Shown piece by piece: positions 17,333-26,651 of a stretch of 64,000 bases of DNA. The translations under genes were made by a program, and so were the position numbers. How positions within the stretch are numbered: the first letter of the stretch is position 1; each line of letters starts with the position of its first letter. Source of the stretch: Nitrospira sp. CG24C (GTDB lineage: Bacteria > Nitrospirota > Nitrospiria > Nitrospirales > Nitrospiraceae); the NCBI GenBank assembly GCA_002869885.2, contig NEWR02000016.1:101742-165741 (forward strand), written 5' to 3'. Under the pieces are notes generated by a model. It was not told where the DNA came from. It did not search any database and was given only the letters and a program-made list of their open reading frames with translations.

Positions 17333-20300
17333 TTATCGGCGAGTCGAGACTGAATCCTCTATCGGACAGGCGGACGGGACACCTCGGCTGTCGTAGGTAA
17401 ACGTCGTGACCTTGTTGTCCGCATCCGTGATGGTGAGGGGGTTGCCTTTCACGTCATACGTGATGTTGGTCTGATTGCCTTTGGGGTCCGTGATGCGCGT
17501 GACCTGATTGAATGTGGGTTCGTAGAGAAAGCTGGTTGTGGCGGCAATGGCCTGCTCGGTGCTGGTGAGGAGATTGCCCTTGGCGTCGTAGGTCATCGTG
17601 GTGATCGCGCCATTGGGGCGCTGGATGCGGGTGGGATTGCCCTGGGGATCGCGCGTGATGGTGGTGGTGCGATTCAACGGATCGATCTGTTTGGTCACCC
17701 GGCCCAAGGGATCGGTTTCGAACGAGGTCGTGTGGGTGTTGGCGTCGGTGAACATGGCGCTGTTGACCGGCGCTGCGAGCGGAGCGGGATTGGCGGGCGT
17801 GCCTTCGCCCGCCGCGACGTTCGGGACGGCGAGCCTTTGGCTGGGCGAGAGCTTCCGCGTCTGGCCCGTCGGCAGCGTCACCTGATTCAAGCGGCCCGTG
17901 GAGTCGTACTGGTACTGATAGAGCGTGCCTCTCGCATCCGTCCGCTGCGTCATGCGGCGCTGCGGGTCATACGCAAAGGTTTCGGTGCTGCCGTCGGGAG
18001 CGGTGATCGCGGTGAGCGCACCCACCGCATCATGCAGGACCGTCGTGACGCGTCCGGCCGGATCGGTGATCGAGGCCAGCCGCCCCTGCGTATCGTAGGC
18101 CAGCGTTGTGACTTGGCTTGCCGGATCGGTGATCGTGGTGAGCTGGCTGCTTCCATTATAGGCGTACGTCGTGGCGTTGCCGTTGCGATCCGCTATGCTG
18201 GTTTGCAGCCCCTGCGCGTTGAATCGATACGTCGTGCCGTCTTTCAGCCTCCTGGTGTAGGTGCCGTCGGACTGTTGCACGATTGTCGAGAATTCCCCCG
18301 GTGGGCCTTGAAAGATCGGCGAGGTTCCCGGCAGCGGCAGTGGGGTGCGGAAGCCCGGCGCGCCCGCGAGAAAGGCGATGGTGTTCAGGAAGAACGGACG
18401 ATTGTTGAGGTTGTTGTACTGATTCGACGCCGGATTGACAAAGCCACTCGCGAAAATTTCTTCATCCCCGACGACGACGGCCCGGCCCCGGCTGGACGGA
18501 GCGGTCGGCTGGAAGAGCAAGACGTTGGGGCCAGCATCGTTCCGAGCGATTACCGTCGCGTCGTCGGTGGTGGCATAGGAGCCGTTGCCGCCCATGGTCA
18601 GCGCGGGACCCACGTTGCCGAACGGGCCCTGGCCGAGGGGCGACGTGGCGCCTTCCGGTGTGATATCGATCGCCGTGTCAGCAATGAACGAGCCCGGCAG
18701 GGTGCCGAGTAACAAGGGGCGGGTACTGACGGCATCCCGCATTTCCAAGAGTGCGCCGCCTTCGGCGACGAACTGCTCCAAGACCACGACTTCGGAAGAC
18801 GTGAGTTGGGACGCCGGGTAGTTCAGGATGAACATATCGGTGCCCGCCAACCCGTCGAGGGTGAGGGTGTCGAGGCCGGTCCGGAGGGTCACCGATCGTG
18901 GGACGATGCCTGCCGGAGCAAAGTTCGCCGGATTGAGGAGATCCGCCCGCGCCTGGGCATGGGCCTGACCCGCGACAAAACTGGTGCTCCGCCCCGCCAC
19001 CGTGAGACTGCGCGCCAGGCTGAAACTGTCGATGACGAGCGGTCGCCCGGCTTGTCCGTAGACCTGCAGCCGGCCGTCGCCCTGGGCCAGGAGCAGCGTG
19101 CCGTTGTTTTGGGGAAGCAGCCGATCGAGCCCGTCGAGCGTCCAGCCCGCACCGAATGCGCTCGCCCGTTCGTTACGGAGGAGCAGGTGATCGGTCCGTG
19201 CGCCGCCGATGCTCGATTGCGGATAATTCGAGAAGAGCATCAGCTCGTAGGGATAGCGGCCAGTGGCCAGTCCCCTTGCGTCAAACTGGACCCCTAGTCG
19301 GGAGACGGAGTCCACATTCTCCGGCAAGCCGGCGGCGTTCCAGAACAGCTCGTTTCCTTGCTGCGTGCCAGCGACCGTCAGCCGTGCGGAAAAGGTGGGC
19401 GGGACGGCGGCCCGCTGCTGCAACAGCGCGTCCACTGGAAGAATGGGACGGACATCCGCGCTCGTCGAAGTGTAGCGCAAGGTCAGATTCCGCACCGCTC
19501 CGACGCTCCGGACCCCCGGAATCACCAGTTTCTGCGTCAGCGCGCCTTCCGTCAGATCTCCCTGCGAGCCTGTGTCGCAGGGTGTGCAGGGGCCGGCTTG
19601 CTGAGTTTGGCCTGTTCGACTGTTGACGCCAGGTGCCAAGGCAAAATGCCACGCCGTCCGACGCACGCCGCCACTGATCGTTTCGAGGCGCTGGCCATCG
19701 GCGCTGACTCGCGCCGTGCCGACCTGCAGGAACGTGCCGGTCTCTGGATAGAGGGACCAAATATCGACGTCGTTGCCGGGCGGCAGGTTGTCGAGGTTCG
19801 GAAACGTGATCGGCGCAGGCGGGTCCATGATAATGCCCGCCGGCTGAATCGTGACGGAGAGGCCTGGGCGCAGTTCGATCGGCCGCGATTCGGGCCGGCC
19901 ATATTCTGGGACTGGGCTGAGCGTGAGTTGGCCGCTGTAATCCGTGCCGTCTGGATTCTTGGCCGTATGCGGCGGGATCGTCACGGTGACGTTGAGCGTG
20001 CTGCTTGTAAGGGTCGTAGCTGCTGCTGGGTTGACCGTCACGGCGGTGGCAGTATCGAGCGGCGGCAGGGTCAGCGGCTGCGGCAACTGGTTGCTGACGT
20101 TCGGAATAATGTCCACCGGTGCCACCAGGTTAGCGAAATTCTGCGGCAGCCCGGTCACGACCAACTGCTGACGCCCGGTCGGCATTGTGGCCGAGGTGAG
20201 GATGAACGTGCCGTCGGCGGCAGTCATCGTGCTGAGAGCCGTGCCCTTGAGCGAGACGGCAAGATTGTCCAGCGGATGCTGCGACGTATCGTCCACGCGG

Positions 20301-21505
20301 CCAGTGAGACCCGTCACTCCCCCGGATGGCGCACCGGTGACGGTGATCGTGATGGCTTCCGAGGTCGTGAGGAGGCCGTCCGTGACGCTGAACGTGAGCG
20401 AGACTGTGCCGACCTGCGTCGCATCCGGCGTGAGCAGAAAGAGCCCCGTCTGGCTGTGGTAGCTCGCATGGGCCGGCAAGGGCAGCGGGGTGACGGCAAA
20501 GGTCACGGGATCGTTGTCCGGGTCGGTCGCCGTGGTGGTGAATGTGAGTGTGCTGCCGAGCGGGATCGTTTTGTTCCCGATCGGGGCCAGCTGGGGCGGG
20601 CCGTTGACGATCGTGAATGGGAGACTAGTGGAGGCGCCGCCGCCTGGTGCGGGATTCGTGACGGTCACCGGCACGGTGCCTTTGGCGGTGAGCAGCGCGG
20701 CGGGAATGGTTGCTGTGAGTTGCGTGGCGCTCACGACCGTGGTGACCAAGGCTGTCGTCCCGAACTGCACGATTGCCCCGTTCACGAACGACTGGCCGGT
20801 GACCGCGAGCGTCGTATTCGAACTCCCGCTCGGGAGACTCGCCGGCGAGAGCGTCGTGATCGAGGGCACGGGATTCGTCATCGCGCCGATCGTCACATTA
20901 AATCGTGCGTTGCGGGTGGTGGCATCGAAGTAGAGCCGCAGGCCAACCGCGTTGTTGTGGCCGGGACATTTCGTCTCGTCCGGATTGGTCCCGATACGGG
21001 TGCTGATCTTAACGGACAGCGTATCCGTGGTCCCGTTGAAGGGGACGGGTGAGAACGTCCCGAACGCAACCGTGGCCTCTTTGGCGTTGGCCGCGGGCCG
21101 GACGATCCCCGTGATGCAGCGCGTGAGCCCCGACGACACCAAGACTCCATTTTTGAAGACCTCGGCTTGGAGATCGAATTGCGTCCCTTGATCGTCGCTG
21201 TTCTTCAGCCCCAGCCAGACATGCAGATCGCTCAGGGCTGTCAGCGTTCCGCTGGTGAGGGAGGAAGCCGCCGGCCAGGTGCCGATGTCTTTCCAGAGAT
21301 TGCCGCCGCTGAAGTTCACGCCGGCGGAGTCGCGAAACTTGGCCGTCGTCGTGGTAGGAGCCGTGGTGTTCAGCAGCAGTGTGGGTGGATTGTTGTCCGG
21401 GCCAGTGCCGTGGAGGAAGTAGTCGGAGGACGTCTGTGCGAACGCTGGCACCGCGAGGGCCAATCCCATCGCCAGCGCGGTGAGTGATATCAACCATCGT
21501 CGCAT
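17333..21505 (-). CDS. secreted RHS/YD-repeat protein, C-terminus missing
   Basis: A 1390-residue secreted protein. The signal peptide (res. 1-23, ends PAFAQ) is followed by a beta domain, an IPT/TIG domain (about 215-300, VPSITTLSPASLPSGS), a cadherin-like Ig domain (about 305-390), a carboxypeptidase-regulatory-like domain (GLTGRVDDTSQHPLDNL) and a long middle region. YD repeats follow near the end (TYDAKGNLLT, AYDTQGRL, TYDVKGNPLT). The expected RHS core and variable C-terminal toxin are absent: it stops after TFTYDSRG plus a short unrelated tail. Truncation next to a transposase is the likely reason. It may still be exported. Confidence 0.85.
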   Translation of the reverse strand: MRRWLISLTALAMGLALAVPAFAQTSSDYFLHGTGPDNNPPTLLLNTTAPTTTTAKFRDSAGVNFSGGNLWKDIGTWPAASSLTSGTLTALSDLHVWLGLKNSDDQGTQFDLQAEVFKNGVLVSSGLTRCITGIVRPAANAKEATVAFGTFSPVPFNGTTDTLSVKISTRIGTNPDETKCPGHNNAVGLRLYFDATTRNARFNVTIGAMTNPVPSITTLSPASLPSGSSNTTLAVTGQSFVNGAIVQFGTTALVTTVVSATQLTATIPAALLTAKGTVPVTVTNPAPGGGASTSLPFTIVNGPPQLAPIGNKTIPLGSTLTFTTTATDPDNDPVTFAVTPLPLPAHASYHSQTGLFLLTPDATQVGTVSLTFSVTDGLLTTSEAITITVTGAPSGGVTGLTGRVDDTSQHPLDNLAVSLKGTALSTMTAADGTFILTSATMPTGRQQLVVTGLPQNFANLVAPVDIIPNVSNQLPQPLTLPPLDTATAVTVNPAAATTLTSSTLNVTVTIPPHTAKNPDGTDYSGQLTLSPVPEYGRPESRPIELRPGLSVTIQPAGIIMDPPAPITFPNLDNLPPGNDVDIWSLYPETGTFLQVGTARVSADGQRLETISGGVRRTAWHFALAPGVNSRTGQTQQAGPCTPCDTGSQGDLTEGALTQKLVIPGVRSVGAVRNLTLRYTSTSADVRPILPVDALLQQRAAVPPTFSARLTVAGTQQGNELFWNAAGLPENVDSVSRLGVQFDARGLATGRYPYELMLFSNYPQSSIGGARTDHLLLRNERASAFGAGWTLDGLDRLLPQNNGTLLLAQGDGRLQVYGQAGRPLVIDSFSLARSLTVAGRSTSFVAGQAHAQARADLLNPANFAPAGIVPRSVTLRTGLDTLTLDGLAGTDMFILNYPASQLTSSEVVVLEQFVAEGGALLEMRDAVSTRPLLLGTLPGSFIADTAIDITPEGATSPLGQGPFGNVGPALTMGGNGSYATTDDATVIARNDAGPNVLLFQPTAPSSRGRAVVVGDEEIFASGFVNPASNQYNNLNNRPFFLNTIAFLAGAPGFRTPLPLPGTSPIFQGPPGEFSTIVQQSDGTYTRRLKDGTTYRFNAQGLQTSIADRNGNATTYAYNGSSQLTTITDPASQVTTLAYDTQGRLASITDPAGRVTTVLHDAVGALTAITAPDGSTETFAYDPQRRMTQRTDARGTLYQYQYDSTGRLNQVTLPTGQTRKLSPSQRLAVPNVAAGEGTPANPAPLAAPVNSAMFTDANTHTTSFETDPLGRVTKQIDPLNRTTTITRDPQGNPTRIQRPNGAITTMTYDAKGNLLTSTEQAIAATTSFLYEPTFNQVTRITDPKGNQTNITYDVKGNPLTITDADNKVTTFTYDSRGVPSACPIEDSVSTRR

Positions 21506-21724
21506 CGTGACCGCCTTGTGTGAAGGGGGGATTGCGTTTGTGCGGTCCAGAGGCCCGCGGTCCTTCTACGCGCTCGCGGGCACAAAGTCAAGGGAGGAAT
21601 ACGAAGGATGAATATTTTATTCAGATTGGAAGTGTGTGACGACGCACGGAGCACGATATGTCTTGTGCAAGGCGGCGTGGCGTACACGGCCTCTTGAAAA
21701 GTTCTTCTGCGAATGGGAGAGTAG

Positions 21725-22723
21725 ATGTGTGATGTCACGATATCGCTTATGCGCCTGACCTTCACGATTCAACGATTCAATCCTGAAGTCGATTCCATTG
21801 TTCATCCTCAAGAGTTCCGGCTCGACGTCGGCCGCGGGATGACGGTGCTCGATGCGTTGATCCGTATCAAGAACGAGTGCGACGGGAGCCTGGCGCTTCG
21901 TTATTCCTGCCGCTCTGCCATTTGCGGCTCTTGCGCGATGACGATCAACGGCAGCGAGAAACTCGCCTGCCGCACCTCGCTCCGCAAAGAACTTGAACAG
22001 CATGGGCACATCGCGGTCGCGCCGTTGCGCAACTTGCCGGTGATCAAGGATCTGGTCGTGGATATGGCGTCGTTTTGGGAGAAGATTCGCGACGTGCATC
22101 CCTGGCTGGTGTCAGGGGCTAGGCCTACAGATGAGGACATACCTGTTCAGACGCAGGTGCAAGGCCGTGCCAATCCGCAGTTTCACAATGTCGATGCCTG
22201 TATCATGTGCGGCGCATGCGTTGCGGCTTGTACCGTGCATGAAGTATCAAAGGGATTTGCCGGTCCTGCAGCCTTGGCGAAGGCCGATCGCTTCCTCTCC
22301 GACCCACGCGAAGTTCCTTCAGCGACAAGGGCTAGACTTTCGGCGCTCCAAGACGAACATGGGATCTGGGACTGTACACGCTGCAATTTCTGTGTGGAGG
22401 TCTGCCCGAAAGATGTCAAACCCATGGAGGCGATCATCCGGTTGCGGCGGGCCTCACTTGAACGGGGCATGACGACGACCGGCGGCGCGCGCCACGTCCT
22501 TGGCTTTACCGAGCTGGTCGAGCAGCAGGGACGTTTGAACGAAGCGATCATGCCGTTGAAAGTGGTCGGGTTCGCCCCGCGAGGGCTGCTGCATATCCTG
22601 CCTCTGGGCATGAAAATGTTCTTTAAAGGGAAAGTCCCTAATCCCTTCGGACATTCGTTTCCTGGGCTCAGCCAGCTCCAGGCCTTCATCGAGCGAGTGC
22701 GGCGGGCCACGCCGCCGGTCTGA
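21725..22723 (+). CDS. sdhB: succinate dehydrogenase/fumarate reductase iron-sulfur subunit, non-classical (SdhB-like)
   Basis: A 332-residue protein with three cluster motifs: [2Fe-2S] CRSAICGSC with a later Cys in LACRT, then CIMCGACVAAC and CTRCNFCVEVCP. It passes electrons between flavin and quinone sites. The C-terminal 90 residues beyond the clusters are long for classical SdhB and fit the type in which SdhE, not SdhC/D, anchors the complex. An SdhE-like gene is at 34021. The ATG at 21725 has GGGAGA 4 nt upstream; the ATG at 21749 (MRLTFTIQRF) is the alternative. No sdhA is in the window. Confidence 0.85.
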   Translation: MCDVTISLMRLTFTIQRFNPEVDSIVHPQEFRLDVGRGMTVLDALIRIKNECDGSLALRYSCRSAICGSCAMTINGSEKLACRTSLRKELEQHGHIAVAPLRNLPVIKDLVVDMASFWEKIRDVHPWLVSGARPTDEDIPVQTQVQGRANPQFHNVDACIMCGACVAACTVHEVSKGFAGPAALAKADRFLSDPREVPSATRARLSALQDEHGIWDCTRCNFCVEVCPKDVKPMEAIIRLRRASLERGMTTTGGARHVLGFTELVEQQGRLNEAIMPLKVVGFAPRGLLHILPLGMKMFFKGKVPNPFGHSFPGLSQLQAFIERVRRATPPV

Positions 22724-22728
22724 CGTCC

Positions 22729-23163
22729 ATGGCTTGGACCTTTCGATTTCTTGAAGAGATTGCCCTGGCTGATATCGCCTTCGAGGCCGAGGGGGAGTCG
22801 GTCGAGGAGGTCTTTCGCGGCGCGACGCAGGCTATTCTAGAGAGCATGGCAACTCCTTCCACGGTGTCGGGAGTATGGGAGCATGTGATTGAACGAAGCG
22901 ATGTCGATCCGTCTGCGCTGTTGTTCGATTGGTTGTCGGAGGTGGTCTACTGGAAGGATGCAGCTGGGGTGGTCTATCGGGAGGCGCCGCTGACCCTGGT
23001 GCAGGATGGGGGCGTTTGGCTGTTGCAGGCAAGGCTGATCGGCGCGCCGGTGGATCGGCAGACACAAGAACTCCACGCCGATGTGAAGAGTGTTACAAAA
23101 CATCTCTACGAGCTCAAGCAGACAGACGACCGCTGGAAGGTGCGCGTGGTGCTCGATGTATGA
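22729..23163 (+). CDS. archease
   Basis: A 144-residue protein of the archease family, the cofactor that speeds RtcB turnover by aiding RNA 3'-phosphate guanylylation. The pattern FRFLEEIALADIAFEAEG, LLFDWLSEVVY and VKSVTKHLYELK fits, including the conserved metal-binding Asp/His positions. It lies 5 bases after sdhB and about 90 bases before rtcB, on the same strand, supporting the role. Confidence 0.9.
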   Translation: MAWTFRFLEEIALADIAFEAEGESVEEVFRGATQAILESMATPSTVSGVWEHVIERSDVDPSALLFDWLSEVVYWKDAAGVVYREAPLTLVQDGGVWLLQARLIGAPVDRQTQELHADVKSVTKHLYELKQTDDRWKVRVVLDV

Positions 23164-23166
23164 GAA

Positions 23167-23244
23167 AAGTGCTGAGTGCTGAGTGCTGAGTGACGGGCGA
23201 GATGAACCAAATAAACTAAATAGACCAAATGAACCAGACAAACC
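23167..23244. repeat. GTGCTGAGTGCTGAGTG tandem plus family D phrase repeat
   Basis: An 8-nt tandem (GTGCTGAG repeated about three times) runs into AACCAAATA-type units ending at about 23244. The block occupies the archease-rtcB gap and ends about 10 bases before the rtcB ATG, so it lies in the rtcB leader. It has no clear opposite arm. Confidence 0.7.
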
Positions 23245-23253
23245 ATCCCTGAG

Positions 23254-24705
23254 ATGAATCTCAACACCAACATGACGGTCAATCGGATTACGGACGAGAT
23301 TTGGGAAATTCCCATTTCTGAAAAGCCCGGCATGTTAGTGCCGGCCAGGATTTATGCCACCAAGGGCATTCTTCAGGCCATGGACTCCGGGGTCTTCGAT
23401 CAGGTGACGAATGTCGCCTGCTTGCCGGGCATCAGCCGGTATGCGCTCTGTATGCCGGACGGGCATTGGGGCTATGGATTTCCGATCGGAGGTGTCGCGG
23501 CGTTCGATGTGCAGGACGGGGTCATTTCTCCCGGCGGTGTGGGCTACGACATCAACTGCGGCATGCGGTTGATTCGGACGGACTTAACGCTGGCGGATGT
23601 ACAGCCTCACTTGGAGCGGCTCATGACCGAACTCTTTCGGAAAGTTCCGGCCGGTGTCGGAGCGAGCGGATTTGTTCGGCTCTCGGGGGAAGAATTCGGT
23701 CGGGTGATGACTCGTGGGGCCAAGTGGTGTGTGGAACGGGGATACGGGTGGCATCGGGATCTTGCCCGCATGGAAGAAGGTGGCTGCATCGAAGGGGCCG
23801 ATCCGTCGGTCGTAACCGACCACGCGATTAAACGAGGCATCAATCAGCTGGGGACCTTGGGATCTGGCAATCACTATCTCGAAGTCCAGGTGGTCTCGAA
23901 CGAACGGATATTCGATCCGGTCACGGCAGCGGCGCTCGGCATTACCGGTAACGAGCAGATCGTCGTGATGGTCCATTGCGGTTCGCGCGGATTCGGCCAT
24001 CAGGTGGCGAGCGACTATCTCAAGCGGTTTGAGAAATCCATGCGCCGCTTTGGCATCACCGTGCAGGATCAGCAACTGGCCTGCGCGCCGTTTCGATCTC
24101 CCGAGGGGCAGGAGTATTTTTCGGCCATGAATTGTGCCGCGAACACGGCCTTTGCCAATCGCCAAGTTATCACGCACCAGATTCGCGAATCCTTCGCGAG
24201 AGTCTTCGGCCAGTCTGCAGAATCATTGGGGATGGAGTTGGTGTATGACGTGGCGCATAACATTGCCAAGGTTGAACAGTATCCGGAAGGGGACCTGGTC
24301 GTGCATCGCAAAGGAGCAACCAGATCATTCGGGCCTGGGAGTCTGGAGTTGCCGGACATGTTTCGACAGACAGGCCAGCCGGTCATCTGCGGGGGTTCGA
24401 TGGAGACCGGGTCATACTTGTTGGTGGGAACCGACCGGGCAGTGCGTGACACGTTTGGATCGACGATGCACGGGGCCGGGCGAACGATGTCGCGCGCGCA
24501 AGCGAAAAAAACCATTCGCGGTGCACAGCTACAAGAACAGATGAAACAGCGCGGCATTCTGGTCAAAGCCGTATCGATGTCGGGCCTCGCGGAAGAGGCG
24601 GGCTTGGCCTACAAAAATATCTCTGAGGTGGTCGAATCGGTCGATCGTGCAGGAATTACAAGAAAGGTGGCGGAATTGCGCCCGATAGGGAATATAAAGG
24701 GGTAG
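23254..24705 (+). CDS. rtcB: RNA-splicing ligase RtcB
   Basis: A 483-residue GTP-dependent RNA ligase joining 2',3'-cyclic-phosphate or 3'-phosphate ends to 5'-OH RNA. Active-site features: PDGHWGYGFPIGG, GGVGYDINCGMR (metal-binding Asp and Cys), VHCGSRGFGHQV, YDVAHNIAK and the nucleotidyl-acceptor His in STMHGAGRTMSR. The ATG at 23254 lacks a Shine-Dalgarno and the ATG at 23272 is a possible alternative. It is cotranscribed with archease, a common bacterial RNA-repair pairing. Confidence 0.95.
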   Translation: MNLNTNMTVNRITDEIWEIPISEKPGMLVPARIYATKGILQAMDSGVFDQVTNVACLPGISRYALCMPDGHWGYGFPIGGVAAFDVQDGVISPGGVGYDINCGMRLIRTDLTLADVQPHLERLMTELFRKVPAGVGASGFVRLSGEEFGRVMTRGAKWCVERGYGWHRDLARMEEGGCIEGADPSVVTDHAIKRGINQLGTLGSGNHYLEVQVVSNERIFDPVTAAALGITGNEQIVVMVHCGSRGFGHQVASDYLKRFEKSMRRFGITVQDQQLACAPFRSPEGQEYFSAMNCAANTAFANRQVITHQIRESFARVFGQSAESLGMELVYDVAHNIAKVEQYPEGDLVVHRKGATRSFGPGSLELPDMFRQTGQPVICGGSMETGSYLLVGTDRAVRDTFGSTMHGAGRTMSRAQAKKTIRGAQLQEQMKQRGILVKAVSMSGLAEEAGLAYKNISEVVESVDRAGITRKVAELRPIGNIKG

Positions 24706-24729
24706 CTGCCTGCTGTTTTGCAAGGTGCG

Positions 24730-25095
24730 ATGATGGAACAACGAAAGAACCTCCGGCTTCCTGTTAAATTTCGCAGTTCGTTTTCTTCCGTCGGCATGGT
24801 CGGCGGAGAGGGCCGCGTCGCCGACCTCTCCACCAGGGGTTGTCGCATCGAAAGCTCCATCGATGTTCAGCCAGGCGCCTCGCTGGAGGTCCAGATCAAG
24901 ACGATAATAGAGGACAAACCCCCGATTCAGATTCAGTCGGCGATTGTCCGGTGGAGCAGAGAGCAGCAATTCGGCCTTGAGTTTGAGGTGATTACTCCGA
25001 CTGAATGGGCCCACCTTCAGGACACAGTGAAGCAGATCGAACTGGAGCCCTATCAACGGGACAGGCAGGCTGCCGAACTTCGCGAATCTTCTTGA
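24730..25095 (+). CDS. PilZ domain c-di-GMP receptor protein
   Basis: A 121-residue single-domain protein. The c-di-GMP binding motifs of PilZ are both intact: RKNLR (RxxxR) near the N-terminus and DLSTRG (D/NxSxxG). A beta-barrel pattern (VQIKTII, IQSAIVRWS, FGLEFEV) and a C-terminal helix follow. ATG at 24730 or 24733. It probably answers the GGDEF-EAL and HD-GYP proteins found elsewhere in this window (inferred). Confidence 0.88.
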   Translation: MMEQRKNLRLPVKFRSSFSSVGMVGGEGRVADLSTRGCRIESSIDVQPGASLEVQIKTIIEDKPPIQIQSAIVRWSREQQFGLEFEVITPTEWAHLQDTVKQIELEPYQRDRQAAELRESS

Positions 25096-25234
25096 GTCTG
25101 CGTAGCACGAATCTCCCCCGCATCAGTGCGTAATTCCTAAAATAGATTGCCAGAAGTGAACGATCTGCTAACGTCATAACGACGCGAGCGGTCTGTGCTG
25201 ATGCAGTTGTGGATGCACATGGCCGGTCAAACGC

Positions 25235-26638
25235 ATGCCCGATTATTCAATAGGAAAAGTGCCCACTGTGTTCACGCGTGTCTCCATCCTCATCGTCGCG
25301 CTGAGTATCCTCTGCGGGACGCTACTGACTTTCCTCCTGGCGCCTGATGAAGCGCAGGCGATCCCGGCCTTTGCCAGGAAATACAATACCAACTGCATGG
25401 ACTGCCACACGGCGCCGCCGATGTTGAACGCCTTCGGCCAGCGGTTTCTCGAAAACGGCTATCAACTGCCAGGCACAGAAGATGGCGGCAGTACCGGTAA
25501 GAAAAAATTAGGCGATCTGAATCTCGACGATGTGAACCAGTATGTCGGCTTCCGTCTGGTCGGCAATGCGGTGAGCAGTTGGGGTTTCAAGAAACAGAAC
25601 CCTGCAAGCTCCGGGATTGTTGAAAATAAAACCGAGTTTACATTTCCTGAAAATTTCGTGTTGTTCGCCGGCGGAACCGTAGCCAAAAACGTGGGGTTTA
25701 TGGTCGAGTTGGGCCATGACGTCCAAGCGGGTGGCGCCGAGGTGGAGCGGGGCTTTGTGACCTTCAACAACCTCGGGTCTCATAATCTCGCGCATCTGCG
25801 AGTCGGAAAGTTCGACCCCAACACCTTCTCGTCCTATGCCACGGTGCGTCAACAGTTAGGAGATGTCGAGGAAAGCCAGAAGGGCGGGTGTGCGGCGCCC
25901 GCTCCCTGTGGCTTTAACCGGGTGGGCCTCTCGCCCAGCGCATTCGCCACAAAGTTTTACGGCCTCTACGATCGGTCGGGCAATGGTCTCTCCCCCTTCG
26001 CCTCCTCGCTCTATAACTCAGGGCATGAAACCGGCGTCGATGTGCATGGGCGTCCGTTCGGGGATTGGTTCCTCTATCAGGTCGGGGTGCTGAATGGAGC
26101 CAACGAGTCCTTGGGCGATTCGAACAAGGGCAAGGATGTCTACGGCATGGTTCGGTTCGACTATGCGCAGTCGAATTTTTTTTCCGCCAGCATGTCGGGG
26201 TTCGTCTACCAAGGCAACAGCAACGCGAAAGTGCAGACGCGCGAAGACGTGAACTGGAATCGCTATGGGCTATCGGCGCGGGCCACCTACATGATGGTCG
26301 ATGTCTACGCCGCATATTCCGTCGATAAGATCAACAAGACGCCGACCGGTGTGGCCGGTTTGTTCGACTCCACCGCAACCGGTCTGACCGTCGGTGCCGA
26401 TGCCTATGTGACGAGCCAAACGCTGGTGTCCTTGCGGTACGACAACCTGGATGCAGGCGGCATGCTGGCTCAGCGAACATCTGCCTCGTTTGTCGGCGTG
26501 CAAGCAAAGCATTTTCTCCGTGCCAATGTGGCGATTTTCGCCAGAAGCGATTTCAATCTCAGGCAATCGGAAGGCGGAGATATCGCGGCGCGGAATCTCA
26601 GAAACGCCTTCTTTTCCGGAATCGATGTGATTTTCTGA
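25235..26638 (+). CDS. Cyc2-like outer-membrane cytochrome-porin
   Basis: A 467-residue exported protein. A long signal region ends near residue 42 (AQA). Immediately after it comes AIPAFARKYNTNCMDCH, a single c-type heme site at residues 54-58. The remaining 400 residues alternate short amphipathic strands with loops, as in an outer-membrane beta-barrel, ending in a C-terminal aromatic (VIF). A single N-terminal heme plus barrel is the architecture of Cyc2-type cytochrome-porins, which oxidise extracellular Fe(II) in several bacteria. Substrate here is not known. It leads a cluster with cytochrome c and a cupredoxin. Confidence 0.75.
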   Translation: MPDYSIGKVPTVFTRVSILIVALSILCGTLLTFLLAPDEAQAIPAFARKYNTNCMDCHTAPPMLNAFGQRFLENGYQLPGTEDGGSTGKKKLGDLNLDDVNQYVGFRLVGNAVSSWGFKKQNPASSGIVENKTEFTFPENFVLFAGGTVAKNVGFMVELGHDVQAGGAEVERGFVTFNNLGSHNLAHLRVGKFDPNTFSSYATVRQQLGDVEESQKGGCAAPAPCGFNRVGLSPSAFATKFYGLYDRSGNGLSPFASSLYNSGHETGVDVHGRPFGDWFLYQVGVLNGANESLGDSNKGKDVYGMVRFDYAQSNFFSASMSGFVYQGNSNAKVQTREDVNWNRYGLSARATYMMVDVYAAYSVDKINKTPTGVAGLFDSTATGLTVGADAYVTSQTLVSLRYDNLDAGGMLAQRTSASFVGVQAKHFLRANVAIFARSDFNLRQSEGGDIAARNLRNAFFSGIDVIF

Positions 26639-26651
26639 GGGGAGATAGTTG

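Noticed and set aside
17732..21052. Long open frames (326 and 564 codons) on the plus strand opposite the RHS gene
   Set aside because: They are Arg/Gly-rich shadows of a GC-rich gene with no start site or family pattern. The minus-strand RHS protein has clear domains and a signal peptide.
23167..23244. CRISPR-like array
   Set aside because: Units are 8-9 nt, degenerate and without spacers; no cas genes are in the window.
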